Shown piece after piece: positions 15,278 through 23,156 of a stretch of 32,289 nt of DNA (within the stretch, counting starts at the first letter, position 1; the number at the start of each line of letters is the position of its first letter). The translations under genes were made by a program, and so were the position numbers. The notes under the pieces were generated by a model. The model did not search any database. It worked only from the letters and a program-made list of their open reading frames with translations, and was not told the DNA's origin. Origin of the DNA: Actinomycetes bacterium (lineage in GTDB: Bacteria; Actinomycetota; Acidimicrobiia; Acidimicrobiales; Acidimicrobilacustridaceae); contig JAKOVR010000047.1 in assembly GCA_029782025.1 (NCBI GenBank), positions 1 to 32,289 of the forward strand. Direction: 5' to 3'.

Positions 15278-16075
15278 ATGCCGACGCGCAACATCACCAA
15301 CCCGTTCATCGAGGAATCGCTCGGGCACCGCTTCACCGACAAGGTGGTGCTCGTGACCGGTGCCGCTTCCGGGATCGGCCGGGCCACGGCGCTCCGGCTG
15401 GCCGCCGAGGGGGCGGCCGTCTGGTGCGTCGACGTCAACACCGAGGGGGTCGACAGCACGGCCGCGACGATCGAGGCGGCCGGAGGGACGGCCCGCTCCA
15501 GCACGGTCGACGTGACCGATCCCGCCGCCTGCGCGGCCGCCGTGGCCGCCGTGGTCGAGGCGTTCGGCGGCCTCGACGTGCTGTGCAACATCGCCGGCAT
15601 CGGTGGTTCGGCCCACACCCTCGAGGAGACACCCGGGCGCTTCAACGCCATGTTCGCCGTGAACGCCTTCGGTCCGTTCAACCTCATCCAGGCCGCGCTG
15701 CCCCATCTGCTCGAGCGGGGCGGCAACGTGCTGAACCTCGCCAGCACGGCCGGCATCATCGGCCAGGCCTACTGCGCCGCGTACTGCGCCTCGAAGCACG
15801 CCCTGGTCGGTCTCACCAAGGCGCTCGCGGTGGAGTACGGGCGCCAGGGCGTGCGGTTCAACGCCGTGTGCCCCGGAGGGGTGAACACCGGGCTCATCGG
15901 TGCCTTCGTCCCGCCCGAAGGGGCGTCGATGTCGCTCATCTCCCGGTCGTACCTCACCCGCGACATGCAGGAGCCCGAGTCCGTGGCCGCCCTGATCGCC
16001 CACATCGCCAGCGACGAGGCCTACTACATGAACGGCGCGGTGGTGGCCGTCGACGGCGGCACCACCACCGGCTGA
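15278..16075 (+). CDS. SDR family NAD(P)-dependent oxidoreductase
   Basis: 265 residues of the classical short-chain dehydrogenase type. The cofactor motif TGAASGIG is near residue 29, CVDVN after the second strand suggests NAD preference, NIAG lies near residue 107, and the catalytic Ser is in NLASTAG with Tyr169 and Lys173 in YCASK. The C-terminus DGGTTTG is typical. ATG 15278 follows GGGAG by five nt. Divergent from an acyl-CoA dehydrogenase, so a hydroxyacyl-CoA or alcohol step in the same pathway is likely but unproven. Twenty nt after the stop a 47-nt palindrome begins. Confidence 0.93.
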   Translation: MPTRNITNPFIEESLGHRFTDKVVLVTGAASGIGRATALRLAAEGAAVWCVDVNTEGVDSTAATIEAAGGTARSSTVDVTDPAACAAAVAAVVEAFGGLDVLCNIAGIGGSAHTLEETPGRFNAMFAVNAFGPFNLIQAALPHLLERGGNVLNLASTAGIIGQAYCAAYCASKHALVGLTKALAVEYGRQGVRFNAVCPGGVNTGLIGAFVPPEGASMSLISRSYLTRDMQEPESVAALIAHIASDEAYYMNGAVVAVDGGTTTG

Positions 16076-16094
16076 CCGCCGCCGGCCGGACCTC

Positions 16095-16141
16095 CCTTGG
16101 GTGCGTAAGGGTGCGCTATGCGCGCCCTTACGCACCCAAGG
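16095..16141. repeat. 47-nt palindromic repeat, copy 4 (orientation B)
   Basis: Exact reverse complement of 1276-1322 and 9251-9297. It stands between convergent genes: 19 nt separate it from the SDR stop, and on the other side the last codons and the TAA stop of the minus-strand hydrolase gene (16128-16141) are part of the repeat itself. Confidence 0.95.
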
Positions 16142-17456
16142 ACGAGGACCCGAACACGCGGGGAAAGCGGGCGGCGAGCCAGTCGGCCGAGAGGGAGACG
16201 TCGGAGCGGTCGAGCCCGAGGATCCAGCGGACGTGGGCCACGGCGAGGTGGTCGGTGATCGCCTCGACGTCGGCCGGGTCGGCGTGGGCCGGGGTGCAGC
16301 CGTCCTCGCTGGTCCGGAGGAGCTCGGCGATGTTGGCCAGGCGCTCGGCGTGCTGGGTGAGGCCACCCTTGGCCCACATCGGACCGCACAGGTCGGTGAA
16401 GCTGTTGTGCCCCACATCGTGGAGGACCACCAGCCGGGCCCGAGGGCCGAGCTTGGAGAACGTCAGCCGCAGATCGTCGAGCGACACGTGCCCGCTGGCG
16501 TCGCCCCCGATCACCAGCCCCCGGCGGTCGACGGTGACCCGGTCGGGGACACCGGTCGGCGCCTTGGCCACGTAGCCCACGAACCCGTCGTCGGTGGCGA
16601 GCTTCATCGCCACCGACGCGCCCACCCCGTGTCCCGAGGCGATCAGATCACCGGGGTCGACGGCCCCGTGGAGCGGGGAGTCGCCCACGTTGGCCGCCCG
16701 CAACGCGCCCAACGTCCGACGGAGGTCGTCGATGTCGGCCCGATCCCCTTCGTAGGGGTCCTTCACGAGCTGCCCGGTGACCGACCGGGCCTGGTGGTCC
16801 GGGGCCGCCACGACGAATCCCCACGAGGCGAGGTGGGCCAGGTACCGGGACTCGAACAGATCGAAGCCCCCCATGTCGTGGCTGTGCAGGACCACGGGGA
16901 ACGGCCCATCGGCGTTGGCCGTCGGCCCGTCGAACACGTCGGTGGCGAAACGGACGTCCTGCACCAGTTCGGGTGGCACCACGGCCCGGACCGTCTCGGG
17001 GTAAGCCACCGCCGAGGAGTAGCCGGCGATCCGGGCCACGCCGGCCGCCGCGGCGGGGTCGGCCGGGTAGTACACGACAGCCGACTGCGGGCACCCGAAG
17101 TGGCCGTCGACGAGCGGCGTGCAGCGGGTGGGCTCGAGGGGGATCGTCTTCGTGCCCACCGGGTAGGGCCCGGTGCCCGAGTAGTCGACGGGCACCCCGG
17201 TCGGCGCCGTGCCCCCGACCGTCGCCCCGCCGGCCCCGGCCACCCCGGTCGCGCCGGATCCCCCCGGCCCGGCGCCGGGGGGATCGCCGGACCCGGCGCA
17301 TGCCCCCGCGGCCGTCACGAGCACGATGGCCGCGGCAGCCATCGACCGGCGGCGGGCAGCCTGCCGTTGACGGCGACGGAGGCGGTGCGGCGGCACCCGT
17401 ACCGGTACCGGCGCCGTGCCCGCCGGTGGCACGTCGGGAGCAGCGGGGCGCTTCAT
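16128..17456 (-). CDS. Alpha/beta-hydrolase-like lipoprotein lacking the usual nucleophile
   Basis: 442 residues. Basic N-region, hydrophobic core and lipobox TAAGAC (Cys near 53), then a Gly/Ala/Pro linker and an alpha/beta-hydrolase domain. VVLHSHDMGGF fits the oxyanion region and GHNSFTDL the catalytic His motif of the chlorophyllase/PAF-acetylhydrolase-like branch. The expected nucleophile elbow G-x-S-x-G reads GHGVG, with Gly277 in place of serine, so classical hydrolysis seems impossible. ATG 17456 overlaps the TGA of the histidine-kinase gene (ATGA), indicating translational coupling. The final residues SSSLGA and the stop come partly from the palindromic repeat. The longer open frame to 18203 is antisense-like overlap with the kinase and is rejected. 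Confidence 0.8.
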   Translation of the reverse strand: MKRPAAPDVPPAGTAPVPVRVPPHRLRRRQRQAARRRSMAAAAIVLVTAAGACAGSGDPPGAGPGGSGATGVAGAGGATVGGTAPTGVPVDYSGTGPYPVGTKTIPLEPTRCTPLVDGHFGCPQSAVVYYPADPAAAAGVARIAGYSSAVAYPETVRAVVPPELVQDVRFATDVFDGPTANADGPFPVVLHSHDMGGFDLFESRYLAHLASWGFVVAAPDHQARSVTGQLVKDPYEGDRADIDDLRRTLGALRAANVGDSPLHGAVDPGDLIASGHGVGASVAMKLATDDGFVGYVAKAPTGVPDRVTVDRRGLVIGGDASGHVSLDDLRLTFSKLGPRARLVVLHDVGHNSFTDLCGPMWAKGGLTQHAERLANIAELLRTSEDGCTPAHADPADVEAITDHLAVAHVRWILGLDRSDVSLSADWLAARFPRVFGSSSLGA

Positions 17457-20314
17457 GCCGGGAGCGAGCGCTCCACCTGGCGCCAGGCCGCCTCGACCGC
17501 GACCGTGGCGTCCTGCAGCTCGGCGGGCGGGGCGTCGTCCTGCAGCAAGCGCTCGCAAACGCCGACGGCGTCGATGAGCGGGGCGGCGCCCACCGCCTCG
17601 GCGGCGTCGCGGATCGACGCCAGCGCGTCCCGGGCGCTGGACACGGCGACGGCGCCGATGGCGGCACGCAACGCGTCGAGATGGCCCGGGACCAAGGCCC
17701 GGAGGAGCCCCGCGGCTTCCAGCAACAGGGCGTCGGGCAGCTCCCGCAGGCCGGTGAGCGCCCGGCCGCCGGTCCCGGACCCGGCGCTGGGACGAGCGTC
17801 GGCGTCGATGTCCGCGGCCGGCACCGATGCCGGCTCGGCCACGGCAGACGGGCCGGCCCGGGACGCGCCCCCCGGCACCGTGGCGTAGGACTGCTCGAAG
17901 CGCGACCCGGTGTCGAGCACGACCTGCTCGAGGGCCACCAGGCTGAAGGGCTTGGCGAGGTAGCCGTCCATCCCGGCCTCGAAGCAGCGTTCCCGCTCCG
18001 ACTCCATGGCCCCGGCGGTGACCGCCACCACCCTGGCGCGCGGGCGCCCCGTGGCGGCCTCGTCCCGGCGGATGGCCCTGGTGGCCTCGAACCCGTCCAT
18101 CCCCGGCATCTGGCAGTCCATCAGCACGACGTCGTAGGGCACGGGGGCGGAGGCGCAGGCGGTCACCGCGTCGGCGCCGTCGGTCACGGCGTCGAACGTG
18201 CACCCGAGTCGGCGGAGGAAGGCGGTCACGACCTGCTGGTTGACGTCGTTGTCCTCCACCACCAGCACGTGACGGCCCGCGGCGCGGGAGGTGCCCGGGG
18301 CGAGCTGGCGGCCCGGCAGCACCGGCTGGGCCAGGCCTGGTTCCACCGCCGTGGGCGCGAACGGGAGCCGGACGATGAACGTGCTGCCCACCCCGAGCCG
18401 GCTGTTCAGCTCGATCGTGCCGCCCATCAGGTCGACGAGCTGGCGGGTGATGGCCAGACCGAGGCCCGTACCGCCGTGGCGCCGCGTGGTGGACACATCG
18501 CCCTGACGAAACGGCTCGAAGAGCCCGTCGCGCAGCGCCGGAGCGATCCCGATGCCGGTGTCGGCCACCTCGAACCGCACCACCGTGCCCTCGGCCCCGG
18601 ATTCGGCCGCCGCTGGCGGCTCGACCGCGACCCGGACCGTCACCCCTCCGGCCTCGGTGAACTTCACCGCGTTGCCGACGAGGTTCACGAGCACCTGGCG
18701 CAGGCGGAGCGGGTCGCCGAGCACGAGCGGCAGGTCCACGTCCGCACCGTCGAGTTGGAGGTGGATGCCCTTCTCGTGGGCCGCGGCGAGGAACACGCCG
18801 ACCGCCTCGCTGACCACCTGGCGCAGGTCCACCGGGGTGCGGTCGAGCTCGAGCTGGTTGGCCTCGATGCGGCTCAGGTCGAGGACGTCCTCCAGGAGCT
18901 CGAGCAGCTGGGTGCCGGCGGACCGCAGGGTGACCAGCCGGTCCATCTGCTCGGAGCTGAGGTCGCTGTCGAGCAGCAGCGCGGCCATGCCGAGGATGGC
19001 GTTGAGCGGCGTGCGGATCTCGTGCGACACGTTGGCCAGGAACTGGGACTTGACCCGGGACGCCTCGAGGGCGGCGTCGCGGGCGGCGGCGAGGCTGCGC
19101 TCGGTCTCCACCGCCGCGCTGATGTCGCTCACGCTGCCGAGCACCCGCACCACGTTGCCCTCGCCGTCGAGGAGGGGGGCGAGGCGCAGCTCCACCCAGG
19201 CCTCGTCGGGCATCGTGCCCCCGACCACCCGGTGGCGCACGGTGATCATCGTCCGCTGCTCGATGGCGGCGATGAACGCGTCACGGACGAGGTCGTGGTC
19301 CTCGGGATGGACCAGCTCCCTCCAGGCCGTGGCCGGATCCACCTCCTCCCCGCCCCGCAGCTCCACGAGGTAGCGGTTGGCGAACTGCCGCGTGCCGTCG
19401 AGGCTCACGTCGAAGATGCCGACGGGCACGGCGTCGGCCAGCACCCGGAGCGACTCCTCCCCGAAGCGGAGCTCCTCCTCGGCCCGCCGCCGCTCGGTGA
19501 TGTCGCGGGAGTTGATCACGATGCCCCGCACGGAGGGCTCGTCGACCAGGTTCTGCACGACCGATTCGATGATGTGCTCCCGCCCGCCCACGTCGAAGAT
19601 CCGCAGCTCGAACGGTTCCGCACCGAGGTGGTCGCCGTGGAGCACCCGGTCGAGGATCTCGAGGGCGCGCGGGACGTCATCGGGGTGGAGCAGGGAGAAG
19701 ATGCCACCGGCCGGGTCGTATCCCTCGGGGTAGCCGAGCAGCCGTGTGCCCTCGGGACTGGAGTAGCGCCAGCTCCCGTCGGGATCGATGACGGTGATGA
19801 TGTCGGTGGAGTACCGCACCATCGCCTCGAACCGACGCTCGGTGTCGCGCAGCTCCTGCTCGACGGACCGGAGGCTGGACACGTCGCGGAGGATGGCCAG
19901 CATCGACTCGACGGTGCCGTCGGCCGCCAATTCGGGGACGCACCGAGCCTCCACCGCGACGTCCATCTCGAGGCCGGTCAGCAACTCGATCGGCGACTGC
20001 TCCTCGCCGGTGGCGAAGACCTCCTCGATGACCGACAGCACGAGCATGGCCCGGTCGGGGTCGGCGAAGTCGCCGATGCGCACGCCGACGACGGCGTGCG
20101 GGTCCACGCCGTACAGGTCCGAGAACCGGGCGTTGCAGAAGAGGATGCGGCCCTCGCGGTCGAACCGGATGAGCGCGTCGGGGATGGCGTCGATCATCCG
20201 GCGGAACGGATCGACCCCCTCACCGGGCGGCGCCTCGGAGCCCCGGGGACCGTCGGGTCCGCCGGGGGTGGAGGCGCCCGCGGGCGCAGCGGGGTCGAGC
20301 GGCCGGTCGGTCAC
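17453..20314 (-). CDS. Hybrid sensor histidine kinase with three PAS domains, REC and Hpt-like tail
   Basis: 953 residues, no membrane segment, so probably a cytoplasmic sensor. Three PAS-like modules (about 30-145, 150-275, 280-400), then HisKA with phospho-accepting His431 in SHEIRTPLNAILG, the ATPase domain with LVNLVGNAVKFT, DTGIGIA and GTGLGLAI, and a receiver with Asp733 in VVLMDCQMPGMDG. After a linker, residues 860-953 look like a four-helix Hpt domain, but the spot of the H-x-x-K-G motif reads ASIRD, without histidine. GTG 20314 overlaps the stop of the MBL hydrolase gene (GTGA), and its own stop overlaps the next start. No separate response regulator lies in the cluster, so the output is unclear. 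Confidence 0.93.
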   Translation of the reverse strand: MTDRPLDPAAPAGASTPGGPDGPRGSEAPPGEGVDPFRRMIDAIPDALIRFDREGRILFCNARFSDLYGVDPHAVVGVRIGDFADPDRAMLVLSVIEEVFATGEEQSPIELLTGLEMDVAVEARCVPELAADGTVESMLAILRDVSSLRSVEQELRDTERRFEAMVRYSTDIITVIDPDGSWRYSSPEGTRLLGYPEGYDPAGGIFSLLHPDDVPRALEILDRVLHGDHLGAEPFELRIFDVGGREHIIESVVQNLVDEPSVRGIVINSRDITERRRAEEELRFGEESLRVLADAVPVGIFDVSLDGTRQFANRYLVELRGGEEVDPATAWRELVHPEDHDLVRDAFIAAIEQRTMITVRHRVVGGTMPDEAWVELRLAPLLDGEGNVVRVLGSVSDISAAVETERSLAAARDAALEASRVKSQFLANVSHEIRTPLNAILGMAALLLDSDLSSEQMDRLVTLRSAGTQLLELLEDVLDLSRIEANQLELDRTPVDLRQVVSEAVGVFLAAAHEKGIHLQLDGADVDLPLVLGDPLRLRQVLVNLVGNAVKFTEAGGVTVRVAVEPPAAAESGAEGTVVRFEVADTGIGIAPALRDGLFEPFRQGDVSTTRRHGGTGLGLAITRQLVDLMGGTIELNSRLGVGSTFIVRLPFAPTAVEPGLAQPVLPGRQLAPGTSRAAGRHVLVVEDNDVNQQVVTAFLRRLGCTFDAVTDGADAVTACASAPVPYDVVLMDCQMPGMDGFEATRAIRRDEAATGRPRARVVAVTAGAMESERERCFEAGMDGYLAKPFSLVALEQVVLDTGSRFEQSYATVPGGASRAGPSAVAEPASVPAADIDADARPSAGSGTGGRALTGLRELPDALLLEAAGLLRALVPGHLDALRAAIGAVAVSSARDALASIRDAAEAVGAAPLIDAVGVCERLLQDDAPPAELQDATVAVEAAWRQVERSLPA

Positions 20315-21627
20315 GGTGCCGGCGTCGACCCCTCGCCGTCACGGATGCGGGCCGCGGCCGCGGTGGACTCCGCCGCCGCCGACCCGAAGATGCCCTTGGC
20401 CATCAAAGACGTCTCCGCCGACCGCCGGGCCGCGTACACCGCCGCCCTCGCCTCGTGGATCGCCGCGTCGTCGGGCGCGGCCAGGGCCGCCAGCTCGGCC
20501 AGATGGCAGGCGAGGCGGTGGTCGCCCGCCTCGGACAGCTCCTGGGCCCGGGCGACGAGCACGCCGGCGCCGCCGGCCAGCCGGGCGACCTCCGAGGCGG
20601 CGACGGTATCGGCGGGGGGCTTGAGGCGCGACGGGTTGCCGTCGTACCAGCCCCCGTACCGGCGCCAGATGTTGCGCACCACGAACTCGGGCTCGTCGTA
20701 GGACGGGGCCAGCCAGGGCTTGACCGCGAGACGGTCGGGCAGACGCACGGTGTGGACGATGTCGTCGAGCCGGGCGCCCTCGTTCATGAGGGCGAGCGTC
20801 TCGCCCACGAGGTGCTCGAGGGCCGAGGCGTAGTCGTCGAGGAACCCGGCGATGCGGTCGCGCCCGGCCACCGGCAGGCCGTGGGCGGGGAGGAGCAGCT
20901 CGGGCTCGTGGGCCGCGATCTCCCGCAGGACCATCGCCCACTCGCGCGGGTAGCGCTGCACCTTCTGGGGGTTGCCGGCGTTGGGGAACATCCAGATGAT
21001 GAAGTCGCCGATGCAGGCGGCCTTGTGCTCGGGGATCCAGGCCCAGGCGTGGTCGTCGGTCTCGCCGATGCCGTGGTGGAGCTCGATGGTGAGGTCACCG
21101 ATCCGCAGGCCCATGCGGTCGGCGAAGGTGTCGGAGGGCTGCACCCAGTCGAGGCCGAACCGGCCGACCTTGAGCTTCCCGTCGCGCCCCTCGAAGGCGC
21201 TCCCCCCGAACTGGCGGGCGTTGATCACGGCGTTGTAGCCGCTGGTGAGGTCGTAGCGGGCGAACCGTTCGGGGACGAGCTCGTGGGCCACCACCTGCGG
21301 CCGTCGGTGTCCGGAGGCCGCCGCCTCGTCGATGAACGCCCGGGCCCCGCCGACGTGGTCGACGTGGCCGTGGGTGTAGACGAGCGACCGCACCGGGTCG
21401 GTCCGCCACCCCCGCAGCGCCTCCACGGCCCGGCTCCCCACGAACGGGTTGCTGGTGTCGAACACGACCAGCCCGTCCCCCGAGTCGAAGACGACGACGT
21501 GGGAGAACCCGTCCACCATGGCCACGCCGTCGGCCAATACGTGCAGGGAGAGCCCCATCGGGTTGGCGTCGCCGTCGATGGCGCCGCCGTCGATGAACCG
21601 GGCCGACCGATCCAACAGGTCCGTCAT
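20311..21627 (-). CDS. MBL-fold hydrolase with alkylsulfatase dimerisation-like region
   Basis: 438 residues. The metallo-beta-lactamase zinc motif is VYTHGHVDHVGG near residue 85, followed by HHGIGETDDHAW and a late LLLPAHGLPVAG. The second half, with VRNIWRRYGGWYDGNPSRLKPP, matches the dimerisation region of SdsA1-type alkyl sulfatases. The length is well below the about 650 residues of SdsA1: no signal peptide and no SCP2-like C-terminal domain. It may cleave sulfate or other esters from alkyl chains in the cytoplasm. ATG 21627 has GGGGAG four nt upstream. First gene of a translationally coupled trio with the histidine kinase and the hydrolase-like lipoprotein. Confidence 0.87.
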   Translation of the reverse strand: MTDLLDRSARFIDGGAIDGDANPMGLSLHVLADGVAMVDGFSHVVVFDSGDGLVVFDTSNPFVGSRAVEALRGWRTDPVRSLVYTHGHVDHVGGARAFIDEAAASGHRRPQVVAHELVPERFARYDLTSGYNAVINARQFGGSAFEGRDGKLKVGRFGLDWVQPSDTFADRMGLRIGDLTIELHHGIGETDDHAWAWIPEHKAACIGDFIIWMFPNAGNPQKVQRYPREWAMVLREIAAHEPELLLPAHGLPVAGRDRIAGFLDDYASALEHLVGETLALMNEGARLDDIVHTVRLPDRLAVKPWLAPSYDEPEFVVRNIWRRYGGWYDGNPSRLKPPADTVAASEVARLAGGAGVLVARAQELSEAGDHRLACHLAELAALAAPDDAAIHEARAAVYAARRSAETSLMAKGIFGSAAAESTAAAARIRDGEGSTPAP

Positions 21628-21703
21628 GGCACTCCCCTCGTGGCGTCGACGGGCCGCAGCTTAGGACCCGCCGCCGGGGTGGGCCGGGGCCGAGGCGCAC
21701 CCG

Positions 21704-23044
21704 TCAACCGTGGGCGTGCCGGTCCTGCTTGCTCCGGTACATGTCCTGGTCGGCCCGAGCGAGCAGGTCGCCGATGTCGAGGGACCCGTCGACCGTGGTG
21801 GCGATGCCGACGCTCGCCCCGACCGTCACGCGGTGCCCGTCGACGAGCATCGGCACGGCGACGGCGTCGGTGATGCGACCGGCGATGCGCTCGGCCTCGC
21901 CGGGGGGGAGCGCCTCGCACACCACGACGAACTCGTCGCCCCCGAGGCGGGCCACGGTGTCGACGTCGCGGGTGACGTGACCGAGCCGCCGGGCCACCTC
22001 GATCAGGACCTGGTCGCCGGCCCGGTGCCCGTAGGTGTCGTTGACGTCCTTGAAGAGGTCGAGGTCGACGAACAGCACCGTGACCGAATCGCCGTCGCGG
22101 CGGAGGCGACTGCAGGCCTGCCCGAGCCGGTCCTCGAGGAGCATCCGGTTGGGCAGGCCGGTCAGCGGATCGTGGGTGGCCTGGAAGGCCAGCTGGGACT
22201 CGGCCCGACGGCGGTCGGTCACGTCTTCCACCGTGGCGATCCAGCCCGTGCGCCGGTCCTCCACGCCGAGGGGGACGAACTTGGCGTGGGCCCAGCGGTG
22301 GAAGAGCCCGGTCTCCACCGTGAACGTGACCTGGTGGGGCAGGCCCGTGCGGAGCACCGCGCCGGCCGCCTCGACGACGTCGGGCCGGTCGGCGGCGGCG
22401 ACGGCGGCCTCGAACCCCCGGCCCATCAGGCGGTCGGCCGGGAGGTTGAAGATCTGCTGGGCCGACTCGTTGCAGAACACCACGTGCCCGCGGGCGTCGG
22501 CCGACAGGATGCCGAGGGGGAGGGCCTCGGCCAGCGACAGGAACCGGTCGGCCGCACCGGCGAGGGGGAGGGCGGCCGCCACCTCGCGGGCATCGATCTC
22601 CCGCACCCGCAGCACCGCACCCTTGAGCACCGGGTCGTGGGTGGCGTCGATGACCGTGGCGTCGAAGGAGTGCCACTCGCCCCGCTTGCCCCGGGCCCGC
22701 ACCCGGATGGTCTCCTCGAAGCCCTTCGTGGCCCGGGCCCGCTCGATGAGGTCGAAGACGCGGGGGAGGTCGTCGGGGTGGAGGTTCTCGCCGATGTGGT
22801 GCCCCATCCGCTCGTCCCGGTACCCGAGCGTGATCTCCTCCGACGACTGCACGATCTCGCCCCGGGGCGAGATGAGGAGCAGGAACTCGCGCGAGTACCG
22901 CTTCAGCGCGGCCCGGATGGCGTCCTCGTCAGGCGCGGCCACCGTCGTCCGTTCGACGGGCGGCGCCACCGGAGGCGGCGGCGGCGGGCGGTTGGCGTGA
23001 GGGGAGAGGAACGAGCGATGCCGTCCCGAGGGGCCGGTGGCCAT
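21704..23044 (-). CDS. Diguanylate cyclase with two PAS domains (GGDEF)
   Basis: 446 residues. A Pro-rich N-terminus is followed by two PAS domains (about 55-165 and 170-285) and a GGDEF domain. The active-site motif is exactly GGDEF at residues 368-372, and RDVD stands five residues before it, the RxxD inhibitory site that binds product. No EAL domain. An active c-di-GMP synthase with feedback control is therefore likely. The start ATG 23044 has GAGGAGG four to five nt upstream; the open frame to 23116 lacks one. It lies 76 nt upstream of the MBL-kinase-hydrolase trio on the same strand and may belong to the same regulatory unit. Confidence 0.94.
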   Translation of the reverse strand: MATGPSGRHRSFLSPHANRPPPPPPVAPPVERTTVAAPDEDAIRAALKRYSREFLLLISPRGEIVQSSEEITLGYRDERMGHHIGENLHPDDLPRVFDLIERARATKGFEETIRVRARGKRGEWHSFDATVIDATHDPVLKGAVLRVREIDAREVAAALPLAGAADRFLSLAEALPLGILSADARGHVVFCNESAQQIFNLPADRLMGRGFEAAVAAADRPDVVEAAGAVLRTGLPHQVTFTVETGLFHRWAHAKFVPLGVEDRRTGWIATVEDVTDRRRAESQLAFQATHDPLTGLPNRMLLEDRLGQACSRLRRDGDSVTVLFVDLDLFKDVNDTYGHRAGDQVLIEVARRLGHVTRDVDTVARLGGDEFVVVCEALPPGEAERIAGRITDAVAVPMLVDGHRVTVGASVGIATTVDGSLDIGDLLARADQDMYRSKQDRHAHG

Positions 23045-23156
23045 CGCACCTCCTCGTGACGATCGGCGTGCGGAGCAACCCTTGTCGGTATCGGCGCGCC
23101 CGGGCGCGAACTTCACGGGTCCGACGGTTCATGCGGGTTGCATCTCTGTGACGGGC

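Noticed and set aside
13561..16575. Plus-strand open frame of about 1,000 codons
   Set aside because: It runs antisense through the lipoprotein and acyl-CoA dehydrogenase genes and out of frame through the SDR gene, all of which have clear family motifs; a GC-driven artefact.
16973..20701. Plus-strand open frame of 1,242 codons opposite the histidine kinase
   Set aside because: Antisense of a kinase with complete H, N, G1, G2 and receiver motifs. The translated product is His/Gly/Arg/Pro-rich with no domain.
23095..23108. Perfect 14-bp palindrome CGCGCCCGGGCGCG before the GGDEF gene
   Set aside because: Pure GC palindromes of this size are expected by chance at this base composition, and it has no U tract; too weak to call terminator or operator.
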